A stretch of DNA of 43,917 bases, from assembly GCA_036337765.1 (NCBI GenBank), contig JAYZDP010000229.1:1-43917 (forward strand), in the 5' to 3' direction. The DNA comes from JAYZDP01 sp036337765. Lineage in GTDB: Bacteria; Acidobacteriota; Thermoanaerobaculia; Multivoradales; Multivoraceae. The notes under the pieces are model-generated. The model had not been told where the DNA came from. It saw nothing but the letters and a program-made list of their open reading frames with translations, and ran no database searches. The stretch's first letter is position 1; the number at the start of each line of letters is the position of its first letter. Positions 33,531 through 41,124 of the stretch are shown in pieces. A program made the position numbers and the translations under genes.

Positions 33531-34613
33531 ATGATGCCGCACAGTGCCTTCGATCTCGCACGCGTCGCGCGGCGTCGGGCCAGGGCAGGACTCAGACGCG
33601 CGCTCCTGAGTAGTCCGCTACGCCCCCTGACACGACCGCTCCGGAAGCGTCAGCGAGGCGAAGGGGTCTGCCTCATGTACCACCGCGTGTCAACGAGCGG
33701 AAGCGCGGGAGCAGGTTGGGGAAACCGCAGCCTGTCGGTCGATATTGCCGACTTCGACCGCCAGATCCGTGTTCTGTCCGAGCGGCAGAACTGCCTGAGC
33801 GTCCCCGAAGTCATCGATCGAATGGTGGAAGGTCAGCTGCCCGGGAAGGCCCTGACGATCACGTTCGACGACGGTTACCGCGACAACCTGGACCACGCAC
33901 TTCCGGTTCTCGAACGCTGGTCTGTTCCCGCCACGATCTACGTCTGCACGGGGCTGGTGGACGCGGCAAGGCCACCATGGTGGGTCGAGCTCGAGGCCCT
34001 GGTCGCGAGCCTCGACGAGATCGCCGTCGATCTCGGTTCGGAGCGCCTCGTTCGCACTCTCTCGTCTGACTGGGATCGCTTCGTAGCTTTCCAGAAGATC
34101 GCGGACCAGGGTCGTAGGGGGGACCCGGCCACCTTTCAAAGGATCATGGCGCAGGTTCGCGACCAGGCACCGGAGATCGCCGAGATGACCAACCCGATGC
34201 TCAGCTGGGAGGAGGTGAGACGCCTCGACGCCCACCCCCTGATCACGATCGGCGCCCACACCGTCACTCACCCACCGCTAGCCCGACTCTCCGACAGCGA
34301 AGTCATCGGGGAGCTCGAAGAGGGCAAGAAGCGACTCGAACACGAGCTCGGCCATCCGGTCGTCCACCTCGCCTACCCCTTCGGCGAAGTCGAGCAGGTG
34401 GGAGTGCGCGAGGTGCGCCTTGCCGAAGCAGTGGGCTTCCGCTCGGCCTTCACGACCCGCGCCGGCCATCTCTGTCGGAGCCATGCCGGCCACCTACGAG
34501 CTCTGCCGCGACTCATGGTCGCCCACGACGACAGCATGCTCGACCTCGAATGGAAGTGCAGCGGTCTCCAGCACTTGATCGGCCGTCGGGGCCGGCGTCT
34601 CGTCACCCTGTGA
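33531..34613 (+). CDS. Polysaccharide deacetylase (NodB domain)
   Basis: 360 residues. After a basic amino end comes VCLMYHRVS, then LTITFDDGYRDN with metal Asp113/Asp114, then IGAHTVTHPPL with His243 and His247. HLAYPFGEVEQV completes the CE4 metal site and catalytic motifs. Such enzymes remove N-acetyl groups from a surface or wall glycan; the substrate is unknown. No clear signal peptide is seen. An insertion of about 90 residues between the Asp and His motifs is larger than in a minimal NodB domain. It converges with the FAD monooxygenase, 13 bases away. Confidence 0.88.
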   Translation: MMPHSAFDLARVARRRARAGLRRALLSSPLRPLTRPLRKRQRGEGVCLMYHRVSTSGSAGAGWGNRSLSVDIADFDRQIRVLSERQNCLSVPEVIDRMVEGQLPGKALTITFDDGYRDNLDHALPVLERWSVPATIYVCTGLVDAARPPWWVELEALVASLDEIAVDLGSERLVRTLSSDWDRFVAFQKIADQGRRGDPATFQRIMAQVRDQAPEIAEMTNPMLSWEEVRRLDAHPLITIGAHTVTHPPLARLSDSEVIGELEEGKKRLEHELGHPVVHLAYPFGEVEQVGVREVRLAEAVGFRSAFTTRAGHLCRSHAGHLRALPRLMVAHDDSMLDLEWKCSGLQHLIGRRGRRLVTL

Positions 34614-34626
34614 CGCGCAGCTGCGG

Positions 34627-35880
34627 CTACCGTTCGAGCCGGACCTCGCCGATTCCGAAGAACAGACGTCGCGCGAGGGCGGCGCCCCGGGCTTTGCCTA
34701 TCGGTGATGCGACGAGCGTCGGCAGCACCTTGCGTAGCGCGGCGCTCCACCAAGTGTGGCCCATGATGACCTTCGGCGGCACGGCCTGAATGCGCTGGAT
34801 CGGTCCGATCTCGGCCATTCTCTCGGGCTCGACGCTGCCGGCCACACGATCGATCGCTGCGGCGCCTTCGCCACCCAGGAGTGCCGGCAGCAGCCAATTG
34901 GTCGCCACCACGGCATCGCGCAGTGCCACGTTGATGCCCTGTCCGCCCACCGGCGACATGGTGTGGGCCGCATCGCCGAGGAGCAAGACCCCGGGTTGGG
35001 CCCACTTCGTAACCCGATCGGAGACCGTCGACAGCAGGAAGGTGTTGTCCAGGGCATCTCGATGGAGACGAAGATGCGCACCGAGATCGGCCGACGTGTG
35101 GCGCTCGATCTCTTCCACCCACTGTTCGAGCCCCCGATCCCGAAGCTCACCGTAGGTCCCCTTGGTGATCACCCATCCGAGCTGGAGCCTGCCGTCCCAG
35201 GTCGCGTAGCAGACGAGGAGGTGGGCGCGGCCGAAATAGGCGCGGACGCCACGCTTCGCGGCGAAGAACTCCGGAAGCGCAATCTTGAACCAGACGATGT
35301 CGACGTCGACTCCCTGGCGCTGGACCTCGAAGCCGCCGTGGCGGCGAACGGCCGACGCGCGGCCGTCGGTTCCGATCACCAGGTCCGCACGGAGCTCGGA
35401 CTCGCCCTCGGGTCCTTTGGTGCGAACGCCGGTCACTCGCTGCTCCTCCCGCAAGAGCCCCGTGACAACCGTCCCGAGCCTGACATCGAAGTCCGGCTGC
35501 GACTTGCAGCGCTCGATCACCGCTGACAGAAAGGCCGGCTGCGAGAAGGCGGTCGGTGGACGGCCCTTGAACAGCTCCGGGTCGAGGTCCACTTGCAGGA
35601 AGCGCTTGGCGTTGTTGTAGAACTCGATCTCGCCTGGCACGGATCTCGGCACCGAGGCGAAGGTCTCGCCCAAGCCCATCTGCTCGAGGGCCTCGAGCCC
35701 GCTGGGCATCAGGATCTCGCCACGGAACTCTCGCGCGAAGTCGCTCTGGCGCTCGACCAGGGTGACCCGCACGCCGCGCGACGCGAGCAGCCATGACAGG
35801 CAAGCGCCCGCCGGACCGGCGCCGACGACGACTACGTGCCCGCTTTCACTCGCCGTGTTCGCCTCCGAGTGTGCCCTCAC
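34627..35880 (-). CDS. FAD-dependent aromatic-type monooxygenase (class A)
   Basis: 417 residues. VVVVGAGPAGACLSWLLASR is the amino-terminal FAD fold. LVIGTDGRASAVRR is the DG motif near residue 163. LLGDAAHTMSPVGGQGINVA is the second FAD/GD motif near 290-310. These are the three class A flavoprotein hydroxylase fingerprints, as in PHBH-, UbiH- and tetracycline-modifying relatives. GTG 35880 overlaps the stop of the upstream secreted paralogue as GTGA. It is the last gene of the DoxX-paralogue-paralogue-monooxygenase operon. The substrate is unknown. Confidence 0.9.
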   Translation of the reverse strand: MRAHSEANTASESGHVVVVGAGPAGACLSWLLASRGVRVTLVERQSDFAREFRGEILMPSGLEALEQMGLGETFASVPRSVPGEIEFYNNAKRFLQVDLDPELFKGRPPTAFSQPAFLSAVIERCKSQPDFDVRLGTVVTGLLREEQRVTGVRTKGPEGESELRADLVIGTDGRASAVRRHGGFEVQRQGVDVDIVWFKIALPEFFAAKRGVRAYFGRAHLLVCYATWDGRLQLGWVITKGTYGELRDRGLEQWVEEIERHTSADLGAHLRLHRDALDNTFLLSTVSDRVTKWAQPGVLLLGDAAHTMSPVGGQGINVALRDAVVATNWLLPALLGGEGAAAIDRVAGSVEPERMAEIGPIQRIQAVPPKVIMGHTWWSAALRKVLPTLVASPIGKARGAALARRLFFGIGEVRLER

Positions 35881-36971
35881 TCGCCGCCCGAGGCACCCTT
35901 GGCGTGGGCCTCGGACTCGAGCAGCCGGGCGCCACGCAGAGTGCCGCCCATCGAGTAGTTGCCCTCGTGACAGGCGTACTCGTACACCCGGTTGGGGCTC
36001 GAGCGCCACACGTACTCGCCGGTCCAGGGTGCCTTCCAGGTATTGGGATCCTCGACCGTGAACCGGTAGAGCACGTTGCCGTCGGCCATCGCCGTGAAGC
36101 GCTCGACAACGTGGCTCGAAGAAGTGCCGCCGCGAACGCTGACCTTGGGATGGAAGTTGGTGGTATCGACGACCAGGGTGTCACCCTCCCACCAACCGAT
36201 CGAGTCGCCGAGCCACTTCGTGACCCCAGGACCCGGGTGCTCAGAGTTCATCCGCACGATACGGGCGTCGTGCACCATCTCGATGAGAATCATCACGTGA
36301 TCCTCGGTCTGCACGATCGACTTGAAGTTGTTGTAGAGGCTGGGGAAGGTCGGCGCCGCGCCGGTGAAACCGAGCACGCAGCGCTCGGAAGTCGGCAGCG
36401 ACTCGGGCCCGTCGTAGGGGCCAGCACCGTCCAGCTCCACCCACCAGGCCGAGCCGTCGTTGGGGCGGAAGAACTTGCGCCGCTGGGAGAAGCGCTCACG
36501 CGCGGCCGCAGTCGACTCCGGCATCCTGCCGTTGGGAGGATCGACCAGGATCGAGGTGCGGAACTTGCCGTCGACCGAGAAGACGTCGGTACCGCGATCG
36601 GTCCAGAAGTTGTTGTAACCGCCCACGTTGCCGGCGCCACCGCGCTCGCGGAACTCCTCGCCGACGCCGATTGGGGGCGCACCCCCGTCGGGTGGGGCTT
36701 GTTCGACGGGCCCGCGATTCGCCTCCCGCAGCGCCACCCGCGCGAGCTCCTTCTCGGTGATCGCGCTGGCCTCCTCGGGGGTGAGCTCGAGGTTGTCGCC
36801 GAACTCTTCCGGGCGCGTGAACGGGGTGAGGGTCGAAACGTCGTAGTTGCCGCTGAAGTCGGGCCTGCCACTGGCCGTGCGCTCGATGCCGTCTCCCTCC
36901 GCTGCCAGAACCGGTGCGGCGAGAAGCGCCAACGCCGTGAGCAGAGCGGTAATCGTGATGTGGCTTCTCAT
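35877..36971 (-). CDS. Exported GRPDFSG-family protein, paralogue 1
   Basis: 364 residues, function unknown. A signal peptide (ITALLTALALLAAPVLA) precedes AEGDGIERTASGRPDFSGNY. Conserved blocks are WTDRGTDVFSVDGKFRTS, RPNDGSAWWVELDGAGPYDG, VQTEDHVMILIEMVHDARIV, LGDSIGWWEGDTLVVDTTNF and WTGEYVWRSSPNRVYEYACH. These resemble the large family of secreted proteins with GRPD-LSG and G-W-EGDTLVVDT motifs seen in Acidobacteria and some Proteobacteria. GGAGG before ATG 36971 fixes the start. Its stop overlaps the monooxygenase start. It is very similar to the adjacent gene at 37001. Confidence 0.8.
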   Translation of the reverse strand: MRSHITITALLTALALLAAPVLAAEGDGIERTASGRPDFSGNYDVSTLTPFTRPEEFGDNLELTPEEASAITEKELARVALREANRGPVEQAPPDGGAPPIGVGEEFRERGGAGNVGGYNNFWTDRGTDVFSVDGKFRTSILVDPPNGRMPESTAAARERFSQRRKFFRPNDGSAWWVELDGAGPYDGPESLPTSERCVLGFTGAAPTFPSLYNNFKSIVQTEDHVMILIEMVHDARIVRMNSEHPGPGVTKWLGDSIGWWEGDTLVVDTTNFHPKVSVRGGTSSSHVVERFTAMADGNVLYRFTVEDPNTWKAPWTGEYVWRSSPNRVYEYACHEGNYSMGGTLRGARLLESEAHAKGASGGE

Positions 36972-37000
36972 ATCGACCTCCAGATCCTCTCGGCGCAGGG

Positions 37001-38065
37001 CTAGTGGCCGCCAGAGCTGGCCGCAGCCTCGGACTCGAGCAGCCGCGCGCCGCGCAGCGTTCCACCCATCGAGTAGTTGCCCTCGTGGCAGGCGTACTCG
37101 TAGACCTTGTTCGGCGTCGAGCGCCAGATGTACTCGCCGGTCCAGGGCGACGTCCAGGAGGTGTCGTCCTGGACCGTGAAGCGATAGAGCAGGTTTCCGT
37201 CGGGCTGCGCCGTGAAGCGCTCGACGACGTGCATGTTCTCGGAGCCACCGCGCAGGAACGCCTTGGGATGGAAGTTGGTGGTATCGACGACCAGGGTGTC
37301 GCCCTCCCACCAGCCGATCGAGTCACCGAGCCACCTACGCACCTCGGGTCCGGGATGCTCGCTATTCATGCGTACGATACGGGCGTCATGCACCATCTCG
37401 ATCAGGATCATCACGTGATCCTCGGTCTGCACGATCGCCTTGTGGTTGTTGTAGCCGCTCGGCAGCGTTGGCGTCGCCCCGGTGAAACCGACGATGCAAC
37501 GCTCGGTCACCGGCAGGGACTCGGGGCCGTCGTACGGGCCGGCGCCATCGAGGCCGAGCCACCAGGCACTGCCATCGTTCGGGCGGCGGAGCTTGCGCCG
37601 TTCGGCCGAGCGTGCCGCGGCCTCCTCGGTCATCGGCGGCATGCGGCCGTTGGCCGGATCGACGAGAATCGAGGTACGAAACTTGCCATCGATCGAGAAC
37701 GCGTCGGTGCCCCGGTCGATCCAGAACGTGTTGTAGCCGCCGACGTTGCCGGCGCCGCCCGACGACCCGTCGCCGCCCTCGGGCGGTGCTTCGCGATCCG
37801 GGTTCGAGTTCTGCGCCCGCGCCTCGACGATCGCCGCCTCTTCGGCTTCGATCGCGTCCGCTTCCTCCAGTGTCAGATAGAGGTTTTCGCCGTACTTTTC
37901 GGGGCGCTGCAGCGGAGTCAGGGTGGCGACATCATAGGTCCCCGACAGGTCCGGGCGACCGCTCGCCGTTCGCTGGATGCCGTCACCCTCGGCTGCCCAC
38001 GCGGGCAGCGACAGGCTCATCAGCGCCGCCGCGCACAGAGTCCCGATCCTCGCATCGAGCCTCAC
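37001..38065 (-). CDS. Exported GRPDLSG-family protein, paralogue 2
   Basis: 354 residues with the same layout as its neighbour: a signal peptide (LCAAALMSLSLPAWA), GIQRTASGRPDLSGTYDVAT, RPNDGSAWWLGLDGAGPYDG and SIGWWEGDTLVVDTTNFHPK. Long stretches are identical to the first copy, so this is a recent tandem duplication. The regions that differ most are a linker near residues 85-105 and the carboxyl end. GTG 38065 overlaps the doxX stop as GTGA. 29 bases separate it from paralogue 1. Function is unknown; secreted. Confidence 0.8.
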   Translation of the reverse strand: MRLDARIGTLCAAALMSLSLPAWAAEGDGIQRTASGRPDLSGTYDVATLTPLQRPEKYGENLYLTLEEADAIEAEEAAIVEARAQNSNPDREAPPEGGDGSSGGAGNVGGYNTFWIDRGTDAFSIDGKFRTSILVDPANGRMPPMTEEAAARSAERRKLRRPNDGSAWWLGLDGAGPYDGPESLPVTERCIVGFTGATPTLPSGYNNHKAIVQTEDHVMILIEMVHDARIVRMNSEHPGPEVRRWLGDSIGWWEGDTLVVDTTNFHPKAFLRGGSENMHVVERFTAQPDGNLLYRFTVQDDTSWTSPWTGEYIWRSTPNKVYEYACHEGNYSMGGTLRGARLLESEAAASSGGH

Positions 38066-38439
38066 GCGGCTCCTCCCGCTTTGCCAAAAGCCAGTCCGCG
38101 CGAATAGACCACGAAGCCGCAAAGCAGGCCCAGGATCAACGGAGGCAGGGCCTGGGCTGGCGGTGTATGAACGAGGTGATTGTAGACGGCGCCGAGCATG
38201 ATCACGATCAACCCGCTCGCAGCCAAACCGGCCAGGCGGGGAACCAGAACCCCTACTCCACCCGCCATCTCGCAGATACCGATGAAGAGCGCCATGCCGG
38301 AGGGCAGGCCGAAGCTGGCGAAGTTCTCCGCAGCGGCGTTCGGGTCGCCGATCACCTTGAAAGAGCCGGACATCAAGAACGCGGCTCCGACGAGGCCCGA
38401 CACCACCCACGTCACGATGTTTTTCGTCTTCTCCTGCAT
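38062..38439 (-). CDS. DoxX-like membrane protein
   Basis: 125 residues with four membrane segments (about 8-27, 45-65, 70-88 and 96-115). VSGLVGAAFLMSGSFKVIGD is the typical opening of DoxX-like proteins, followed by CEMAGGVGVLVPRLAGLAA. The family is linked to redox and quinone-related membrane processes; the exact role is unsettled. It is first in a four-gene operon. The stop overlaps the GTG of the next gene by four bases. Confidence 0.85.
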   Translation of the reverse strand: MQEKTKNIVTWVVSGLVGAAFLMSGSFKVIGDPNAAAENFASFGLPSGMALFIGICEMAGGVGVLVPRLAGLAASGLIVIMLGAVYNHLVHTPPAQALPPLILGLLCGFVVYSRGLAFGKAGGAA

Positions 38440-38492
38440 CGTAGTGTCCCGCCGCCGTTTTGTGGGTCTGAGCGATGAGTCTACAGCGATCG

Positions 38493-38821
38493 CTACTCCG
38501 ATCCGACGAGCTCACCGGCGATGATCATCTTGCGCACTTCGGTCGTGCCGGCGCCGGTGACTTCCGAGGCCTGGGCGAGCACCTGCCAGCAGTACGTGCG
38601 CATGGTCTCGACCGGTACCGAGAGGTTGTCGAACACCAGCTCCGCCGTCTGGCTGCCCTTGGTGATGAAGAGTTTGGTGCCGTTGAGCACGTAGTGGTCT
38701 CCGTCGCGCTCGGCGCGGGTGCGCATGCCAGCGGATAGAGCACCTCCCGGCCGACACGATCGGCATGGTCGAGGAGGCTGCGCTGGACGGGGCTCAGCGA
38801 GAACTGGCTTTCGCCGCTCAT
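38493..38821 (-). pseudogene. Acyl-CoA dehydrogenase, collapsed by internal deletions
   Basis: In 329 bases I see four pieces of a gene that is normally about 1150 bases. The amino end SLSPVQRSLLDHADRVGREV begins at ATG 38821 in one frame. In another frame come the flavin-loop piece RAERDGDHYVLNGTKLFITK, the TAELVFDNLSVP motif, and the carboxyl end GAGTTEVRKMIIAGELVG. The stretches between, including the catalytic Glu region, are missing, and a frameshift lies near 38720. The start overlaps the methyltransferase stop as ATGA, so it was once part of that operon. Confidence 0.75.
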
Positions 38822-39645
38822 CGCGGCTTCTCAACCACTGTCGCCAGCAGGTAGCCGTGGCGCCGCAGCCACGGGAAGCGCTTCGACAAGCGCGCGAACA
38901 GGCCAACGGCGGGCGCCGTGACGGCGGTCAGGGCGGGGGCCCAAGCGTGGCACGCGAGATCCAGTATCCGCAGCCAGCCGGGGATGAAGAGAATGCCGCT
39001 CTCTCCGACCACGCGGAACCCCGCATCTTGGAGCATCTGTGCGAACTCGCGCCGGGAGTAGCACTTCTCGAAGCCGTAGTCGTACTTGCCGACGAAGTAG
39101 AGCAGGGCGACGAGAATCGGCCGCAGGAAGGGATCCCAGCGGTTCGGGACGCCGATGATGGCACGGCCGCCGGGCTTGACGACCCGGTGGATCTCCGCCA
39201 GCGCCTCGGCCGTCTCTTCGAAGTGCTCGACCGTGCCCATGGAGTACAGCGCATCGAAGCAGTCACTGCGGTACGGAATCGTGCGCACGTCGGAAACGAC
39301 CGAGCCCAGCCGCAAGCCCTCGATGCCGTACTGCTGGCGGGCCCGTCGCACGATCGGCAGCGAGATGTCGATGCCGAAGGTGCTGGCACCCTGAGCCGCG
39401 ACCCAACGCAGGATGCGCGTGTTGCGCGCCTCGTCCCACAGATCGGTCTTGAACACCGTCTTGCCTTCGAGGTCGGGCAAGAACTCCTCGAACAGGGCCT
39501 GCTCGTCGCGCAGGTAGAGATCGGTCGACGCGGCACCGCCGAGGTCGGGGAAACCGTCGCCGATGTCGGCCCAGAAGTCGCGGTAGCGCTTCTCCTTGGC
39601 GGCCCGCTCGATCGGCGGCGCGGTCGAAGCGACAGGCTCAGCCAT
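38818..39645 (-). CDS. SAM-dependent methyltransferase
   Basis: 275 residues from ATG 39645. A class I Rossmann methyltransferase: FDALYSMGTVEHFEETAEAL is the motif-4 region, HRVVKPGGRAIIGVPNRW the post-4 loop, and TFGIDISLPIVRRARQQYG the motif-2 acidic strand. The usual motif-1 glycine loop (VLDxGCGxG) reads TVFKTDLWDEARNTRIL, without the glycines, so SAM binding may be atypical or lost. It overlaps the exosortase-like stop by eight bases, suggesting coupled expression and a role with that membrane protein or its glycan or lipid partner. Confidence 0.78.
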   Translation of the reverse strand: MAEPVASTAPPIERAAKEKRYRDFWADIGDGFPDLGGAASTDLYLRDEQALFEEFLPDLEGKTVFKTDLWDEARNTRILRWVAAQGASTFGIDISLPIVRRARQQYGIEGLRLGSVVSDVRTIPYRSDCFDALYSMGTVEHFEETAEALAEIHRVVKPGGRAIIGVPNRWDPFLRPILVALLYFVGKYDYGFEKCYSRREFAQMLQDAGFRVVGESGILFIPGWLRILDLACHAWAPALTAVTAPAVGLFARLSKRFPWLRRHGYLLATVVEKPR

Positions 39646-41038
39646 GTTGCGGTAGCGGCGCGTCGCCAAGTTGCAGCTGCCGCCCGCGGTTGAGAAGCCA
39701 CCCGCGTGTGAGAAGCGGCCCCGCGATGCCGAGGGCGCGAATCCCAACGACCGGAATCGCCAACTCGAGATGCACCGCGAGCTCGCCAAGAACCACGACG
39801 AGCGCCACCTGACAAGCGATCAGAACGCCGGCGCCGGCCCAGAACCGACGACCGTCCAGCAACGGCCGGGACACCCACCAGAGAGCCACCCACAACCCGA
39901 GCTGATAGGCGGAGAGAATGGTGAGAGCACCCTGATCGTCCACCCAGGCGTGACCGAGGTGAAGACCGCGCAGCCCCTCGAGGATCGGCCGGTCGACGTA
40001 GACGAACAACAGCTGCCCCACGACCCCGACACCGAAGCCGGCTCCCAGCGCGGAGGCGACCTTCCCGAGCGGCCGGTCAGCGCCGCGAGCGATAATCGCG
40101 AGCGCGGCGACGCCGAGCAGCATCTGGTAGAAGGCGTGGATCGCAATCTCGTGCGAGCCCACGATCGCCTTCGGCAATGCCAGAACGAGCAGCCGCGCCG
40201 TGCCGAGCAGCGTGAAGAGCGGCAGGGCCGCCCCCACGCCGACCAGCCGCTTCCACGGCGACAGTCGCACCGACAGGACGGCCGCCAGAAAGATCGGGAT
40301 CAGCGGGGTTGTGACGCACTCGTGGGTGACGATCCACGCTCCCTCGGAAGTACGCAGGAAGTTGCCCTTGACGACCGCCTCGACGCCGAGCCCGTTCATG
40401 ATCATCCCGGCGGTGCGGGCCGCCCACCGCGCAACGCCAAGGACAACGGCGCTCTGGTACAGCCACGGGGAGATGGCGTAGTAGCCGGTGACCAGGGCGA
40501 TCGTCGTGGCAGCGAAGCGCCAGGCCCGCCGCGAGTCCCTGGTGATGCGCAGCGAACTCGACTCGTCACCCACCTCGGTACCGCTGAAGAACCGCATCCA
40601 CATGAAGACGTACACCGAGGCGACGACGATGATGATCGCCGGCCACACGTAGACGTGAAGCAGTTCGAAGAGCTCCCTGTCGCCCACCACCCGCGACACG
40701 CTGCCGATACGGATGGTGTTGACGATGACAATCAGGAACAACCCCGCGAAGCCGCCGATCAGTCGGCGACGCCAGGTCGACGGGAAGGCGAAGACCGCAC
40801 CAAGGCACAGCGCCATCGCATCGGACCCGGTGCAGCTCATGTCCACGAACACGGAGCCGCGCGGCGTGCCCGCGAGGCTGCACGCCACGTCGCCCTGAAA
40901 GCCGGCAAACGGGATCAGAAGCGTGTCCTGCACCCACGGAACGCGCAGAAACCCGAAGAATGCGGCGACCCAGACCGCAATGCGGAGGATGAAGCCGGCC
41001 GCAGGGGCCAGCTCGCTGCTCTTGCTTGCCGCCGCCAT
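39638..41038 (-). CDS. Exosortase-family membrane protein with two Cys/Arg/His cores
   Basis: 466 residues, strongly hydrophobic, with more than ten predicted membrane segments. First core: Cys69 in VFVDMSCTGSDAMAL, Arg110 in VNTIRIGSVSR, His128 in FELLHVYVWP. Second core: Cys241 in IVTHECVTTPLIPI, Arg282 in LLGTARLLVLAL, His301 in AIHAFYQMLLG. The gaps are 41+18 and 41+19 residues. Exosortases use one Cys-Arg-His set to cleave PEP-CTERM-type tails, so this looks like a fused duplicate. The last 140 residues add membrane segments. The ATG at 41038 is chosen over the longer frame. It is followed by a methyltransferase and divergent from a multi-TM protein. No PEP-CTERM substrate was seen in the window. 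Confidence 0.75.
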   Translation of the reverse strand: MAAASKSSELAPAAGFILRIAVWVAAFFGFLRVPWVQDTLLIPFAGFQGDVACSLAGTPRGSVFVDMSCTGSDAMALCLGAVFAFPSTWRRRLIGGFAGLFLIVIVNTIRIGSVSRVVGDRELFELLHVYVWPAIIIVVASVYVFMWMRFFSGTEVGDESSSLRITRDSRRAWRFAATTIALVTGYYAISPWLYQSAVVLGVARWAARTAGMIMNGLGVEAVVKGNFLRTSEGAWIVTHECVTTPLIPIFLAAVLSVRLSPWKRLVGVGAALPLFTLLGTARLLVLALPKAIVGSHEIAIHAFYQMLLGVAALAIIARGADRPLGKVASALGAGFGVGVVGQLLFVYVDRPILEGLRGLHLGHAWVDDQGALTILSAYQLGLWVALWWVSRPLLDGRRFWAGAGVLIACQVALVVVLGELAVHLELAIPVVGIRALGIAGPLLTRGWLLNRGRQLQLGDAPLPQHG

Positions 41039-41124
41039 TCGGCGAATCCTAGCGCGGGCGCTCCCCCCTAGCCACAAAAGGCTCCCTGGACACAGCGGTT
41101 TAGCCGCAGCTACCCTGCCAGGGC

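Noticed and set aside
39671..41071. 466-codon plus-strand frame opposite the exosortase-like gene
   Set aside because: Extremely charged and repetitive in His, Arg, Asp and Gln, as expected for the antisense of a hydrophobic membrane protein.
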